This document shows positions 24,033-36,276 of a stretch of 64,000 bases of DNA, piece after piece; positions within the stretch are counted from its first letter, which is position 1; every line of letters begins with the position of its first letter. The notes below the pieces were generated by a model. It had not been told where the DNA came from. It ran no database searches and saw nothing but the letters and a program-made list of their open reading frames with translations. The DNA comes from Neopestalotiopsis rosae (taxonomy: Eukaryota > Ascomycota > Sordariomycetes > Amphisphaeriales > Sporocadaceae): the NCBI GenBank assembly GCA_023078685.1, contig JALGAS010000004.1, positions 2,604,001-2,668,000 on the forward strand, written 5' to 3'. The translations under genes and the position numbers were made by a program.

Positions 24033-24607
24033 GCAAAGCTGTTAAGGTTTCAGTATGTAGAAGCCTTCGAAGGCGCAATGACATAATGGATTTCGTGTAC
24101 AAAATTACGGCATCATCAAGGAGCACTCCCCAGGTGGAATCTGGCGTCGCCGAGGACGCATAGTACCATGCGCGGCAAATAGAATTGAGCAAATAAATCA
24201 TTTACTTGTCAAACTACGTGAGAGGAAACTGTCAATGTCTCGTGGCGTGTTTCCATCTAGCGCAAATCTACTCAATACGCCTTCGCTTCACTGCGCAAGA
24301 ACTGATGACTTTCGTGACCTCGACTATGCTCTAAAAGCGTTTCCGAAGACATACCAATTTTCTTGGTGTTCAGTGTCATTGTACCGCTTCCAGCAGAAAC
24401 CTTGCCCTGATCCCTCCTAGAGCGAAGGAATAGTTCTTGGTATAGCCATGCCGTCTTGACCAATACGGGCGCCGACTATTCCATATCCAGGCACCATCCA
24501 TATAGAGGATCAGCCGACTGCTACTCGGAGTCATTGACAATGATGGCGTTCAGCACTGTGTTTCCTAGTGTAGAAGCCATATTTTTGGACACTTCTGAAG
24601 TCTGTCT
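24033..24607. other. Convergent 3' region, ETR1/UBC13
   Basis: About 0.57 kb between two convergent stops; only 3' untranslated sequence is expected. Confidence 0.55.
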
Positions 24608-25255
24608 CTAGTCAGACTTGGCATATTGCTGTGTCCACTCTCTTGCAGTGGCAATGGCCTTGTTCTCGTCCTCCTTCCAGCTCTTGGCAACGTCGGCTGC
24701 CAGGGGGTCGTCGGGGTTGGGCGCACCCAGGAGTGCTTGGATGGAAAGCAGGATGGTTCGGATCTGGAGAGCGGGAGACCAGTTGTCTGTAGTAAAGTGT
24801 CAGTAAGAGACTGCGCTATGTTGATCAGCGGGCGATTTGGTTCGTACTCTTGAGAACGTCAAGACAGATGCGACCAAGCTTATCGACGTTGGGGTGGTAG
24901 ATCTTGGTAAGGAACCGAATCTTAGGAGGGACCATGGGGTAGTCGTCAGTCAGGAACAGCTCGAGCTTGAACTTTCCACCTGCAGCGCGTTGGTTAGCGA
25001 GTCCTGTCGCAAGAACCAGCGGTATGCGGAATCATCGACGCACCTTCGTAAGGGGATCCAGAGGGTCCGTGGATCTCAACGTCAAAGTATCGGAGATTGT
25101 CCTCATGGGGAACGGCGCTGATGCCGGGAACTCTAAATGTTTGAAGTCAGAGACTCTGATCATGGTAATAGAAGTATGCCTCCAAGGGCCAGAACCACTT
25201 ACGGCTCAGTCATCAACCGTTCAGTCTCCTTGATTATTCTCTTGGGCAACGCCAT
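24608..25255 (-). CDS. ubc13: Ubiquitin-conjugating enzyme E2 Ubc13/UBE2N
   Basis: E2 that with an Mms2/Uev partner builds Lys63-linked ubiquitin chains, for post-replication repair (on PCNA) and endocytic sorting. Minus-strand exons are 25255-25203, 25132-25044, 24979-24848 and 24786-24608, giving 150 residues, the exact length of the family. [15 protein letters not shown] is the Ubc13 N-terminus. [20 protein letters not shown] and [20 protein letters not shown] follow, then [20 protein letters not shown] with the catalytic cysteine. The end is [16 protein letters not shown]. Three introns interrupt it, with donors gtaagt, gtgcgt and gtacga. It is divergent from the WDR59-type gene. Confidence 0.97.
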
Positions 25256-26351
25256 CTTTGCGACTTGCACACCTGTGGGTTTGGCGACGATGAATGGGCG
25301 AATGTAAGGTCCAAAATTCTATACCAGAAAGTAACACGTGCAGTCGGCAAATCTTGCTCGCCAGTCGAATGCTTTCGGGGGTTCTGTAGCTGGTGCGCGG
25401 AAACGATGGTCGTTCCAAGAAAGGGTAGCTTTGGTAAGTGACTGGCACTGGCTGCTGAAGTCGCAGGCGTTGGTGGGGTTGCCTCTAGCAGGTGACTTCA
25501 ACGGCGGATCTCGAAATGCTGAGTTGATAGAGTAATCAGCCGCGAACAGTGACAGCGTGCACAGGATCACTGTTAAAAAACAACTGAGAATGGTCTATTC
25601 TGCAGCAAGTGAATCTGTTCGGCAAAAAAAGAGTCGCAGAAGAGATCTTCTAGAACTTGAGCAAAAACTGAAATGTTTCTACCAACGCAGGGCGCTGTAC
25701 GATAAGCAGCACTTTAGAGTCGGCGGGGTGCTTGTGAGTCGCATCATGGAAGGTGAAAGGGCCTTTTGGTTAAGCGTCACTGGTGTAGGCCCAAGGTTCT
25801 GGTGTCTGGTGCCCCTCATTCACATAAGGAAAGCCGGGGAGGTACCGGTCATACCAAAATATGACGCAACAGTACTTGCCTGCATGGCTCGCTCTTCCAG
25901 CACCCCGTGCACGGACATTTCCATCTCTCGTTCTCCTAGTCTGGGCGCTCGGGCCTTCACTGCTAGGAACCTGGGACCTGACTTGAAGCTTGAGCTGTGG
26001 ACTTTTGGCCCCGTCAAGGCTGATTGATCACTTTCTTTATGTAATTTCTATAATCTGCCTGTCGAGGCAACATGGCACCGTCCATCAAGGCGCCAATAAT
26101 CATCGTATCTTTGTTTCTGTAACATCTCCGTGCTAGGACACTATTATCTGGGTTATTTTAATTGATGGAATGTGAGAAGACTTTACGCGCCAAGCGAGGC
26201 AGCTGGGCAGCTGGTCCAGGACGAGCCAGAGTTGTGTCGACTGACGGCACACGATAGAGGCTGTCTGTGGAGTGGCAGGTTGCTAGGCAGCCTACAGACC
26301 AAGGAACACTCTCTGCCACACTGGAATAACGCCTACTGGGCTGACACCAAC
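25256..26351. other. Divergent promoter region, UBC13/WDR59-type gene
   Basis: About 1.1 kb between two start codons. An open frame at 25557-26027 on the plus strand has no recognisable protein features. No tRNA or repeat seen. Confidence 0.55.
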
Positions 26352-29300
26352 ATGCCCATTGCAATGGATCAAGTAAAGAAGAAGGCCAAGGTCATCCGGA
26401 CCGCAGACGAGAGCGAGACCTTCGAGGCCAATGTGACCATCCACGTAGATGGCCTGGTCGGTTCTGCCACCATATCTCCCAGCGGTCGTGATGTAGCCCT
26501 CGCATCGTAAGTTGACTTGCGCCCACTTCACACGCATTTGATCAGCGGCTGACATTCATCTAGACCCGAAGGCCTTGCCATCATCGATTTGGATTCGCCT
26601 TACAACCCGCCTCGCAGACTGAGCAGTCATGGCTCTCCATGGCTGGTAGTTGATGTTCAATGGTCGCCCTTTGCTGCCCGCGATTATTGGGTAGCGTCGA
26701 CGGCTAATCATCGTTGTCTCATTTGGAATCTCAACCTTCGAGAGGATGCGGCAAACGGTGCCATCGAGCATTCTTTGCAGGGCCATAGCAGAGCCATCAC
26801 AGACGTCAACTTCTCGGCGCACCATCCCGACATCCTTGCTACATGTGCTGTAGATGGATACGTCCACACCTGGGATCTCAGGAAGCCAAGAAAGCCTGCG
26901 CTGACGTTTTGTGATTGGTATGCAGGAGCCACACAAGTCAAGTACAATCGTCAAGATTCAAACATTCTCGCTTCGTCACACGATCGTTGGCTACATATAT
27001 GGGACGAAAGAAAGACATCAAAACCTCTCAAATCTATCAATGCCCATGCCTCTAAAATTTACGGGCTGGACTGGAATCGAACAAATGACAGCAGCGTCGC
27101 AACATGTTCCCTGGATAAGACTATTAAGCTCTGGGACTACAAGGTTTCCGATGATCCAGAGAGAGTTATGAGAACAGATTATCCCGTCTGGCGGGCTCGG
27201 CATACCCCCTTTGGATCAGGACTTCTGGCCATGCCCCAAAACGACCCTGGCAATCTCTATCTTTACAACAGAGAGCGTCAAGAAAATGAGACCACCGATT
27301 CTGCCGTTGATCCTGTCGCTGTCTTCCCAGGTCATGGCAACTTTAAAGTCAAGGAGTTCCTCTGGCGTGTTCGCGGAGGAATCCATGATGGAGTAGATCA
27401 ACGGGACTTCCAATTAGTATCCTGGGGCGAGGATAACGAACTGCGTCTTCATCAACTGGACCTCGAGCTGCTCGAACAGGTCGGCCACGTCAGGGGTGGA
27501 CAAGCTCCTGGTAATTTGAAAGTCACCAGAAAAGGCGCTGCCTACAAGTCGTACCGATCGTTGGGAGACACTAGTCTTCGCGAGAGAAGAACAACTACCA
27601 TGAGCAGCGGTCCCCGTCCAGGTAGTGGGGGCGATCCGTACAGGCGTAGCGCACTCGGGTTTGGAATTCATTCTACAGGACTTCGTGCAGGCTCTGCATC
27701 GTGGAGGGGGCCGCCAATGAGGGCCAAGATGACCTCGGGCAAGTCCATTGACCGGAAGCCGGATCAACTTGGTTGGATGAAGGGTATCACCATGAGCAAG
27801 AAGAAACGACCGCTCATTGAGCCTCCACAAAGAAAGGATTCCAAAGATTCAAGCATGTTTGGTTCAACCTATCACGACCACTGGGAAGAACCAGAGACGC
27901 TCAATGAAGAGATCGTCCGCCTTGATAACCGGCTCCCCAATGTGAATTGGGACAGCGTCGATATGAATACCCTCATCGTTGATGCCTCTTTGAAAGGTCC
28001 CTGGGGTCCTGACGGCGAAACAATATACCTCAAAGTCAAAGTCGACGTACCTCATGGCTACCCCAAATCCAAGGCGCCAAAGTTCATCATTGAGAAGACG
28101 GCACTAATGTCTGATCAAACTCACCAGAAGATTGAAGCAGAAGTCAATCAAGTCGCATATCAATTTGCAAAGAAGAAGCGGAATTGCCTCGAAGTGGCTT
28201 TCAGTTATCTTCTTGGAGAGACCGATCTGTCTAGCAGTACATCGTTCTTCAAAAATGTTCGAGACTTGGATGACGAACTAGATGCCATGGCTGATGAAAG
28301 CTCGAGTGAGGATGAAGACAACGACATACCTGCCGGGGGCTCAGCTAGCATGTCACAAGAGCTGACTGCTAGTACCGAACTAGATCGTGATGCCGTACTT
28401 GCGCCATTGAACATTGGAACCGTTCCCCCAGAACCTCGCCTCTGTGGTGCCCGGTGGTCAAATGATGGTCGTTTGGTGTGTTTCTTTCCATCTAGGGAAG
28501 AGAGGGCCAAAGCACTGTTCCTCACGTCTAGTGAAGCCACCAAGGAGAAACCCAAAGGTGAGCCTACGTTTGCCGGTTTTGGAAGACTGCAGCAAGAATC
28601 TCCAGAACCTCGGCAGAGACATATCGATGGATCTTCTGTCGCAGATGAGCAGTCTGATACAGAGGACGATGATTCCTCGAGTTCAAGTGATTCCGAGAAC
28701 ACTTACATGCACAAGATCAGCATGTGGTATTTACCAAACAAGCGATTTCGAAAGACTTTCAGTGGGAGCTACTCCATGCGCTCAAGCGGTGGTGGCACAG
28801 GCGTTGACACTGGGACTGGTACTGGCACCAGCAGGCGACGTAACGCTCGGCCTCGGAACGTTATATCTCTTTATGATCTCCGTGATCTCTTGCCATCACG
28901 TCAAGACCTTGCTCGAGAATATGCCATATTCGGAGACGGCCCAGAAGTGTGTTACCACAACGCCCGTGTCGCTGAGAAGTTTGGTCGACATGATTTAGCA
29001 CAGGTTTGGGAGTATGCTGCTTTGCTGCTTCGCAACGATGTGCCCTTGGAGCTTTTGGATCCAGCACAACGCAAAGATTCAATTCTCGTTGTTGCCAAGA
29101 ACATTGTCACTCGTTTCAAAGACCAGCGATCAAAGAATCCTGCCAAGTCTCTCACGGGTAGGGTAAAATGGGGTCACCATCCACTTGGCAAAGATGTCAT
29201 CAAAGACCTGTTTGACCATTTTGAGGCAATGGCAGACATACAGATGCTCGCCATGCTGTCGTGCATTTTCAGTGAAGCCGCCGCAGAGGATAGCGTTGCA

Positions 29301-30875
29301 TACGCGGAGTCGCGTCTGACACAGCCAGAGACACCGCTGCCCATGAAAGCGCCGTCATTCTCGCTTGATTATTTTCCCACAGACGCGTCATTATGGCATA
29401 CAAGTCCAGCCTATCAGAGCTATGCAACATCAGCTGTAACCACGCCAGGTACTGTACACACACCCTCACGGATGCCCGGATCGTGGGGTTCTCAGGAGAA
29501 TTACTGGCTTGGAGATCCTGGGTCCAACTCTTACTCTTGTGGAGAGACACCACCCAACAGGACTCCCAAAGATACACTGTCCGAGCATGATGCAACACAG
29601 AGCCTGTCCACGTCGCCTGAAATCAGGAACCTGCGGCGCAGTAATAACAGCTTGGCACAAGGTTTTGCCTCCAGCTTCCCTCGGCCATTCACAACGAGTA
29701 CAGCTCCGTCATCGCCGCCGGCGCGCAAACGGCCGAGTCCAGGAGAAAATTTCTTGGCAAACCTGACGCCCAATGTCACTTGGGGTGGAAACACCGTCAT
29801 TGCTCCTGTTTCCGAGCCCACCACCACTCGCAATTCCATCTCAGATGATGGGTTGAAGAGAGACGAAGAACAGCCACTGGTTTGCACCTCTATCTACGTG
29901 CAAATGGAAGATCAATCCCAATTCGATGACGATGGGTGGCTTTCGGTGCCCCTGCTAGAGCCTCCTCGTGCTGCCATTTATGAACACTACCGTCATACCT
30001 ACGCGGAACTATTGTTCATGTGGAGCTTGCCACTTCCCCGACTCGAGATATTGAAATTCAACGTCTTGAAGTCAGCTATACAAATGAATAATCCATCACA
30101 GCTAGGTGCACTTGACCATGACAGTTTTCATGATTTCCAGAGCACCGACAACCTCAGTCACACTACACTCACTCTGGCTCCGAATGGAAGCAAATCGCCC
30201 ATTGCGCTTGGGAAGAAGGAGCATCTTCAGTCCATTGTCAACTCGAGCCGCGGCCTTGATGTAGTGGGGCTCTGCCGCATTCACGAAACGCACCTCGAGC
30301 CTGTCAAGTCAATCTATGCCAATGCAACCTCGGGAGGAGCAGCAGGAACTTGCGAACGATGCAAACGCACACAATTGCAGCTCAACTGTGTCTATTGTCG
30401 CGAACCTCTCGACGCAATGTATGTAGCCTGTTTCGGATGCGGCTGCGCGATGCACGATTCTTGTCTCGACGAGTGGCATTCCTTTGGCGAAATGGAATGT
30501 CCTGCCGGAGATGAGTGTAACTGTGTCGAGCAAGCATTTAGTGGTCAAGTGGAATCTTGGGCAGTGTTACAAGGTGCACTCCGGCAAGGCAAGATTCACC
30601 AGCAACGCCCATCGGATGAGAGTGTACCAAGAACTCCAAACGGGCACAAGACTGACTCTGAAAAGAACGACTGGGAAAGTATCGCCAGCGGGTCTCAACT
30701 GCCAGCTGCCGATGCCCAAGGCAAGCCCCTCGGTATGGGCGATAGCCAATTGCCTTTGAGTGCTGCCAGGATCAGTCTCGGTAACCGTCTGAGAAAGTCG
30801 GCAGGAACTTGGGGCAGCACGGCCAGTCTTAGGAAGAAATCCGGAAGTGTATCATCAGCATTGGGAAGGAAATAG
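26352..30875 (+). CDS. mtc5: SEA/GATOR2 complex WD40-RWD-RING subunit (WDR59/Mtc5-like)
   Basis: Subunit of the vacuole-associated SEACAT/GATOR2 complex, which regulates TORC1 in response to amino acids. Exons are 26352-26506 and 26564-30875, giving 1488 residues; start is the first in-frame ATG (MPIAMDQVKKK). VDGLVGSATISPSGRDVALA and IIDLDSPYNPPR are followed by WDVQWSPFAARDYW-type text and about six WD repeats (HTWDLRKP, HIWDERK, SLDKTIKLWDYK) over residues 20-350. An RWD domain lies near 495-605 (LNEEIVRLDNRLPNVNWDS). A long low-complexity linker follows, with acidic serine runs and a GTGTGT tract. The C-terminal zinc domain near 1310-1375 has CERC, CVYC, CFGCGCAMHDSCL and CPAGDECNC, the modified RING of WDR59 and WDR24. 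The RWD domain argues for WDR59 rather than WDR24. Confidence 0.9.
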
Positions 30876-31139
30876 GGCAGCTTCTCATGAAGATGTGTCA
30901 TTGTTCGGGAGTCGAATTGTGTCAACGCTTGATGACTTGGCACGAGTTGCAGACCAATGTAAATATCTTATTGGGCTACAAATGCCTACGGAGGTGAGAG
31001 GACGTTGCACACCATTGCGTCTCGAAGTGTAGTGTATGTACCATAATATGAGAATACTGCGACTAGGAGACAACTCTTTCCAGCTTTGTGTGTCCAATAA
31101 CTGTCTCTTGGTCAGTTGCTCAGCACAAGTGACAATGTT

Positions 31140-34100
31140 TCAGTCGTTACCCGAGACAGTCATCAGTCTCACCAAAATGCAAGCCACCAATGCGACAAGG
31201 GCGCTTCGAAGTATAGTCGATGTGCCATTGGGACGATCCCCTTCAGGTCTCAACAGATCCGCTATAGAGTCGTGCCCATGGGATTGCGCAATCTGCAGAG
31301 CATCCTGCCCCTGGTTGTTCAGGATCTTCCAGTCTGCGCCATATTGAAGGAACAATTTAACAGTTCCTAGATCACCTTTGAGGCAAGCCAGGTGGATACA
31401 CGTATTCCCCTCAAGGTCCTGAGCTGTGAGATTCGCATCCCAGCATAGAAGCGCCTCAGCAGCACCTAAATTGCCATGGAGTGCAGCTATCAAAAGAGGA
31501 GTTCTTCCAGCTTCATCGGTCATGTAAATTTGACTGCTTCCCGAGGCAAGAGAACCCCCGGCCGTACTCCGCGAATCAGGCAGATGATTCATCATTTTGG
31601 TCTCAGCCAAACGTACCATAATTTGCCTCTCATCAGCATCAATGATAGAGCCAGCTATCATGAAACACAGCAGCCTGACTGTATAAGCTTCGCTCAAAGC
31701 TGCAGCATAGTGAAGTGGTGTCTGTCCCTCGTGGTCCGTGGAATTCAAATTTGCACCTCGCTCGAGTAGCAAGTTGACTGTATCAAAGTCGCCAAAAGCG
31801 ATGGCATAGTGCAGTGGTGTCTGTCCCACGTGGTCGGTGGCATCCAGGTTGACACCTTGTTCAAGGAGCAAGCTGACTGTTTTACAATCGTTGAACATTG
31901 CAGCATAGTGCAGCGGCTGTCTCCCGTATTCATATTCTTCATTCACGTCGACGCCGTTTTCGAGGAGCAGTTTGATTATCTCGAAATCATGACGGAGCAA
32001 AGCCATTTGCAGTAGTGTAGTTTGGTCATTGCTTCTGGCACTCGGGTCGACTCCTTTCTCCATGAGCAATCTAACAATCTCGGTAGACCCACCGCGTACA
32101 GCCTCATGTAGTAGCGGATTCGCTCCAGTAGATCCGATATTCGGGTCGCCACCATATTCGAGGAGTAGCTTGAATAAATGGGTATCATTATGGTCTAGGG
32201 AAAGCGATAATGGAGTTTGCCCGATATGGGTCCTGGCATTCGGATCTGCCAGTTTCTTAATAAGAAATTCAGCTATAACGCGTTGCCAATGCATCATAGA
32301 GTGACGATGCGTTGTCATCAGAGCGAGATGAAGTGGAGTGTGACCGAGGGAATCCGCATGATTGACGTCAGCACCCTTTTCAATAAGCATTTCGACTACC
32401 TTTCCGTGACCTCGCCTTGAAGCAGCATGTAAGGGCGTCCTATTGATGTCGTCGGCAAGATCTGGAGTTGCCCCTCTCTCGAGTAGCAACCTGGCCGTGA
32501 AGATGTATCCATTTTTTGAAGCAGCATACAATTCTGTCGAACCATAATTTGTGGCATTCGGATCGAGCCCCGCGTCCAAGAGCTTGTAAAGTTCTCTCAT
32601 GCAGGCAAAATCACCACCACCACGCAATCTCCTATGTCTCGGCATGTATTCTGGTGAGTACATTGGTGCTGCTTCCTCACCCTCTTGAGGCTCATAAGCC
32701 ACGGCAAATTCTTGGTCGTCGGTTGTGTTGAAATCTTCTGGATGATACCGCCGGAGAGACAATTTAGGACCTGTGCTAGCTATCAAAGCTCGTTTTCGAT
32801 GGTCGTTTTCCATATTGATATGGTCCCTGACATGCCTCAACTCTGCATAGAGATCTACAGCTTCATCGCTAGACTCCCCGTACAGTTTCGAAGCAAGTTC
32901 TCCAGCAGATTGAAGGCATTCTTCTGAGTGCGTCATGTTACCGGCTTTTTTCGAGCATCTTGCTAGACTACATAGTAGTGGAAAGATAGCTTCGTCAAGA
33001 TTCTCGGTTTTCGTTATTTCAAGATATATGATCGCATCTGAATAGAGGGTTGAGGCGAGACCATGATTTCCGATACTCGATATCGAGGGTGCTAGACGTA
33101 AGCATATATTGTAATACTGCTTGGAATAAAGTCCATCAGGTGCTTCTAATTCTTCTTGCGGAACATGTTTCTGGAGCATTTCGAGACAGCGAACTGAGAT
33201 AGGATGGAATCTGCGAAACACATCAAATGTTTCTGGTTGCCGCAATTTTCTCTGTCTGTATCATCGACATGATTAGCAGCAATATCAGACAAATGATCAA
33301 GCCACACCAACCTCTGACGGTCTGTCTCCGCATCTAGATAGAGTGCAAGCGCTTGCAGAGCTTCGATGATCCATTGTGCGCGTTCTTCGCCAATGGTGGC
33401 GAAACGCCATTGGCAGATAGAGGCATTTAGTGAGAAGCTCTGTAGGGAACGGTCAATGTCATATTTCTTATGAGCAAGAAATACTTCATGCAGCTTTGTG
33501 ATAGTTAGGTTGAGAGCAATCTCATCGTTGAATAGCTCCTGAAGTCTCGTCCAAGGTTGTTGGCTTTTAGCTGTTTCTTGCGTCTTTTCGAATTTCAGAT
33601 TCTGTAAAAATGCTACGGAAATCTCCTGGGGACCATAAATAGAACATAGGGTGAGTAAATCGCCAACCACACAACTCTTGGTTATCAGATCTGTGTACAG
33701 GGTATCGAATATATCGAATAATGTATGGGACTTGTTCCAGTTCCAAATTAGAGGATCGATGGAGGACAGTTGCTTGTACCTAGTCTCAAATACTGTGGGA
33801 GGCATATCTAGTCGAACGATACCCTCGTGAATCAAAAGTCCTGCCAGTTCAAGACCCAAGGCGTAACGGTTGAGGACTTTTGCTGCGTCTCTTATCCATT
33901 TTTTCGCTGAGATGTCTTAACTCCTGCTAGAAAGGACAATGATTTACTTGAAAGGGGGGCTGAAAAAACAGAACTTACTTTCTTCATCTGGTGAGTCAGT
34001 AGTATCCAGTGCCCGCCAAAGTATTAGTGAGCTGGCAGGACCTATATCAAGTTGGCCGATTGAGATAGGCTCAAAATTCCATACTCTCCCTACATGGGGA

Positions 34101-35602
34101 TCCGTCGAAGTCACACAAACAGCGCCAGATCCCGACAGTAGATTATTGAAGGAATGGAATAACTTTCTTGCCGTGTTGAAATCGTCCAGTTCATCGATAA
34201 TCACCAGCCAGTTGTGAGATCTGGATTTTCTCAGCCAATCCAGAACAACTGACTGATCAGAGACTCGAAAACCACTCTGGGGAATGTGCATGGACCTGAG
34301 AAGTATGTGTTCGGCGCATTGAAAGAATGATTGATCCACGGTCTGATTCGAAGCAGCATTGATCCAGATGATCGCTGAGTGCTTCTCCTGCTCTCGAAAA
34401 ATGTATTCTCTGGCCAACTGCGTTTTACCAGATCCTGAGATTCCGCAAAGAACAGCGCCTCTTTGGCCATCGGTGCCCTGTAAGAATTGTGTCATTCTAG
34501 TCAATTCGACCTCACGCCCAAAAAATCGATCGGTCTGTGGTGGCAGGTTACACAGAATCTCGCAGCCTACATTGGCTTCCGGTATGGCTGTCCAGTATAC
34601 GTCAATGTTTACTGCCGTGATATAGTGTTGGGTATACTGACCAATGGCTAGTGGTGCCTCATCGCCTTGCCCGACTTTCATTAAGATTGCTTTTGCATAG
34701 GAAGCTGCCATGGCTGCTGCGTATGGCTGCCACTGCTTAGTTTTGTGATTGTCTCCATAGTCGCATACGCCGCGGATGATACCAACGGGCAGGCTGGATA
34801 ATACACCGGCAGCCTCCATCTCCAAGCCAATAACACCATATAAATCTCTCAGACGGTCGCGCTCTTGAGAGTTCTTCATCAACTTGTCCCCGGAGCCTAT
34901 GGGTCCGTACCAGACGCGAATGCGTTTACAATCAGGACGCTTCATTCGAGGCACTTCATGATCAATACCATCTGGATTGACACTGAAGAGTTTGTCTTTG
35001 TCTTGCCCAGGATCCCGAAACGTTTGGTCCATAGAGAATTCGAAATCATGCTCCTCGTCTTTCATAGCTGCGTAGAAATCAACAAAGCGCATTTGCCTAC
35101 TTGGTGTATCATTCTTGATGGCACCAATGGCTGACCTGATGACTGGCTCTGTTTTGGCAAGCACGCGACCTCCGTCGAGCAACTCAAACCCGTTGTCTGT
35201 TTCTTTCCCCAAATCATACGATATCAAGCCGGCGCTATCGCCTTTTGGTAGCGCAACAAGGACGTCACCGAGGCGGATATCTATGGGAGGAGACTTTGTG
35301 TGGTTTGGAAGACCAGCAGCAACGCCAACAAGCAGGCCGAACCATAGATTGCGAAAAAAGCTTTTTGTTTGACTTGCAAGAGAAGCCGCAGATCCAGTCC
35401 CGTAGTTTTGGCCAGCAGGAAACGTTGCGATGATCACATTTCTACCATTGATATCCCCGGCATGAAAAACGTAATCGTCGCCGCGATTGAGAGCAAACTC
35501 GCCATCGTGCCTATGGTCGAGCATATGCAAGGCTGCCTGGGCCTCAATTTCGAGAACTGCAATCAAGGCGATTCGATAGTCCAGTGGATTGAGTTTGACC
35601 AT
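31140..35602 (-). CDS. Fungal NLR: phosphorylase-like (PNP_UDP) - NB-ARC - helical - ankyrin repeats
   Basis: STAND NTPase of the NOD-like type, a class used by fungi in non-self recognition and programmed cell death. Minus-strand exons are 35602-33979, 33906-33312 and 33255-31140, giving 1444 residues. Residues 10-305 are a nucleoside-phosphorylase-like domain (YRIALIAVLEIEAQAAL, VIGLEMEAAGV, IIRGVCDYGDNHK, WQPYAAAMAASYAK), probably the effector. NB-ARC follows (DRFFGREVELTRM; Walker A GISGSGKT at 387-394; Walker B WLVIIDELDD at 465-474); the usual GLPLAL helix reads ALGLELAGLL. A helical, TPR-like part spans about 740-920, then ten to twelve ankyrin repeats to about 1410 with an insert. The last 25 residues are hydrophobic with a few Arg. 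All key NTPase residues are present, so it is probably functional. The ligand cannot be read from sequence. Confidence 0.92.
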
Positions 35603-36276
35603 TTTGCACGGTGTGAACCTGGCATCCCACCTGAGCCATTCCCAACCAGCTTGATCAACATTGGCTGTAAAGCCTAGATTTAGGCATCAAACAGGACAAG
35701 TTGAGAGAAATCGACCCCGCTTGCAGTGATGGCCACAGCCTCGTGTTGTAGTTGGGGAACGTCGCGATCACATGACCAAGAAAACTGAAATGCAATCATG
35801 ATTCGCTACAATTCAGCCACGAATAGCATCGCAGGGTTGGATTCATCAAGTGTAAGATGGTAGGACGAAGATCGTTTGGTATAGCCCCATCCTCAAAAAC
35901 GAGCGAACGAGTAGTCGAGTCGTTGAAACAGACTCTAACGCGGCCAGGACCCTGCGAGTGTTCCTTTCCCCCTTCTTCTTCCCCCCAGCCGGGGGGTGGG
36001 GGAAAACAAAAGCATTTTGAGATCCTCATGGCCAATGCCTTTTCCCCATCCACATCATCTCATATACTCTAATTGTACACATTGGGTTCCGTTTTCATCT
36101 TCCCAAGGGTGGATTCAGAGCAACGCCTGACATTAGATCATATATATAAGAATCCAGGCTTGACGTCAACCATGGCAATCGAGTCGCCAAACGCGCCGCC
36201 CCTGGCTCCTGTGCGCAGAGTTCAGTTTGGTCGGTGTAAAAAGACTACTGCCATCATAGACCAGGGACTGTGATCC
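35603..36276. other. Intergenic region, NLR promoter / P450 3' end
   Basis: About 0.67 kb. It contains a C-run/G-run inverted repeat near 35980-36002 that could form a GC hairpin about 380 bases upstream of the NLR start. No gene seen. Confidence 0.55.

Noticed and set aside
25557..26027. 156-codon frame in the UBC13/WDR59-type spacer
   Set aside because: No recognisable motif and lies in a divergent promoter.
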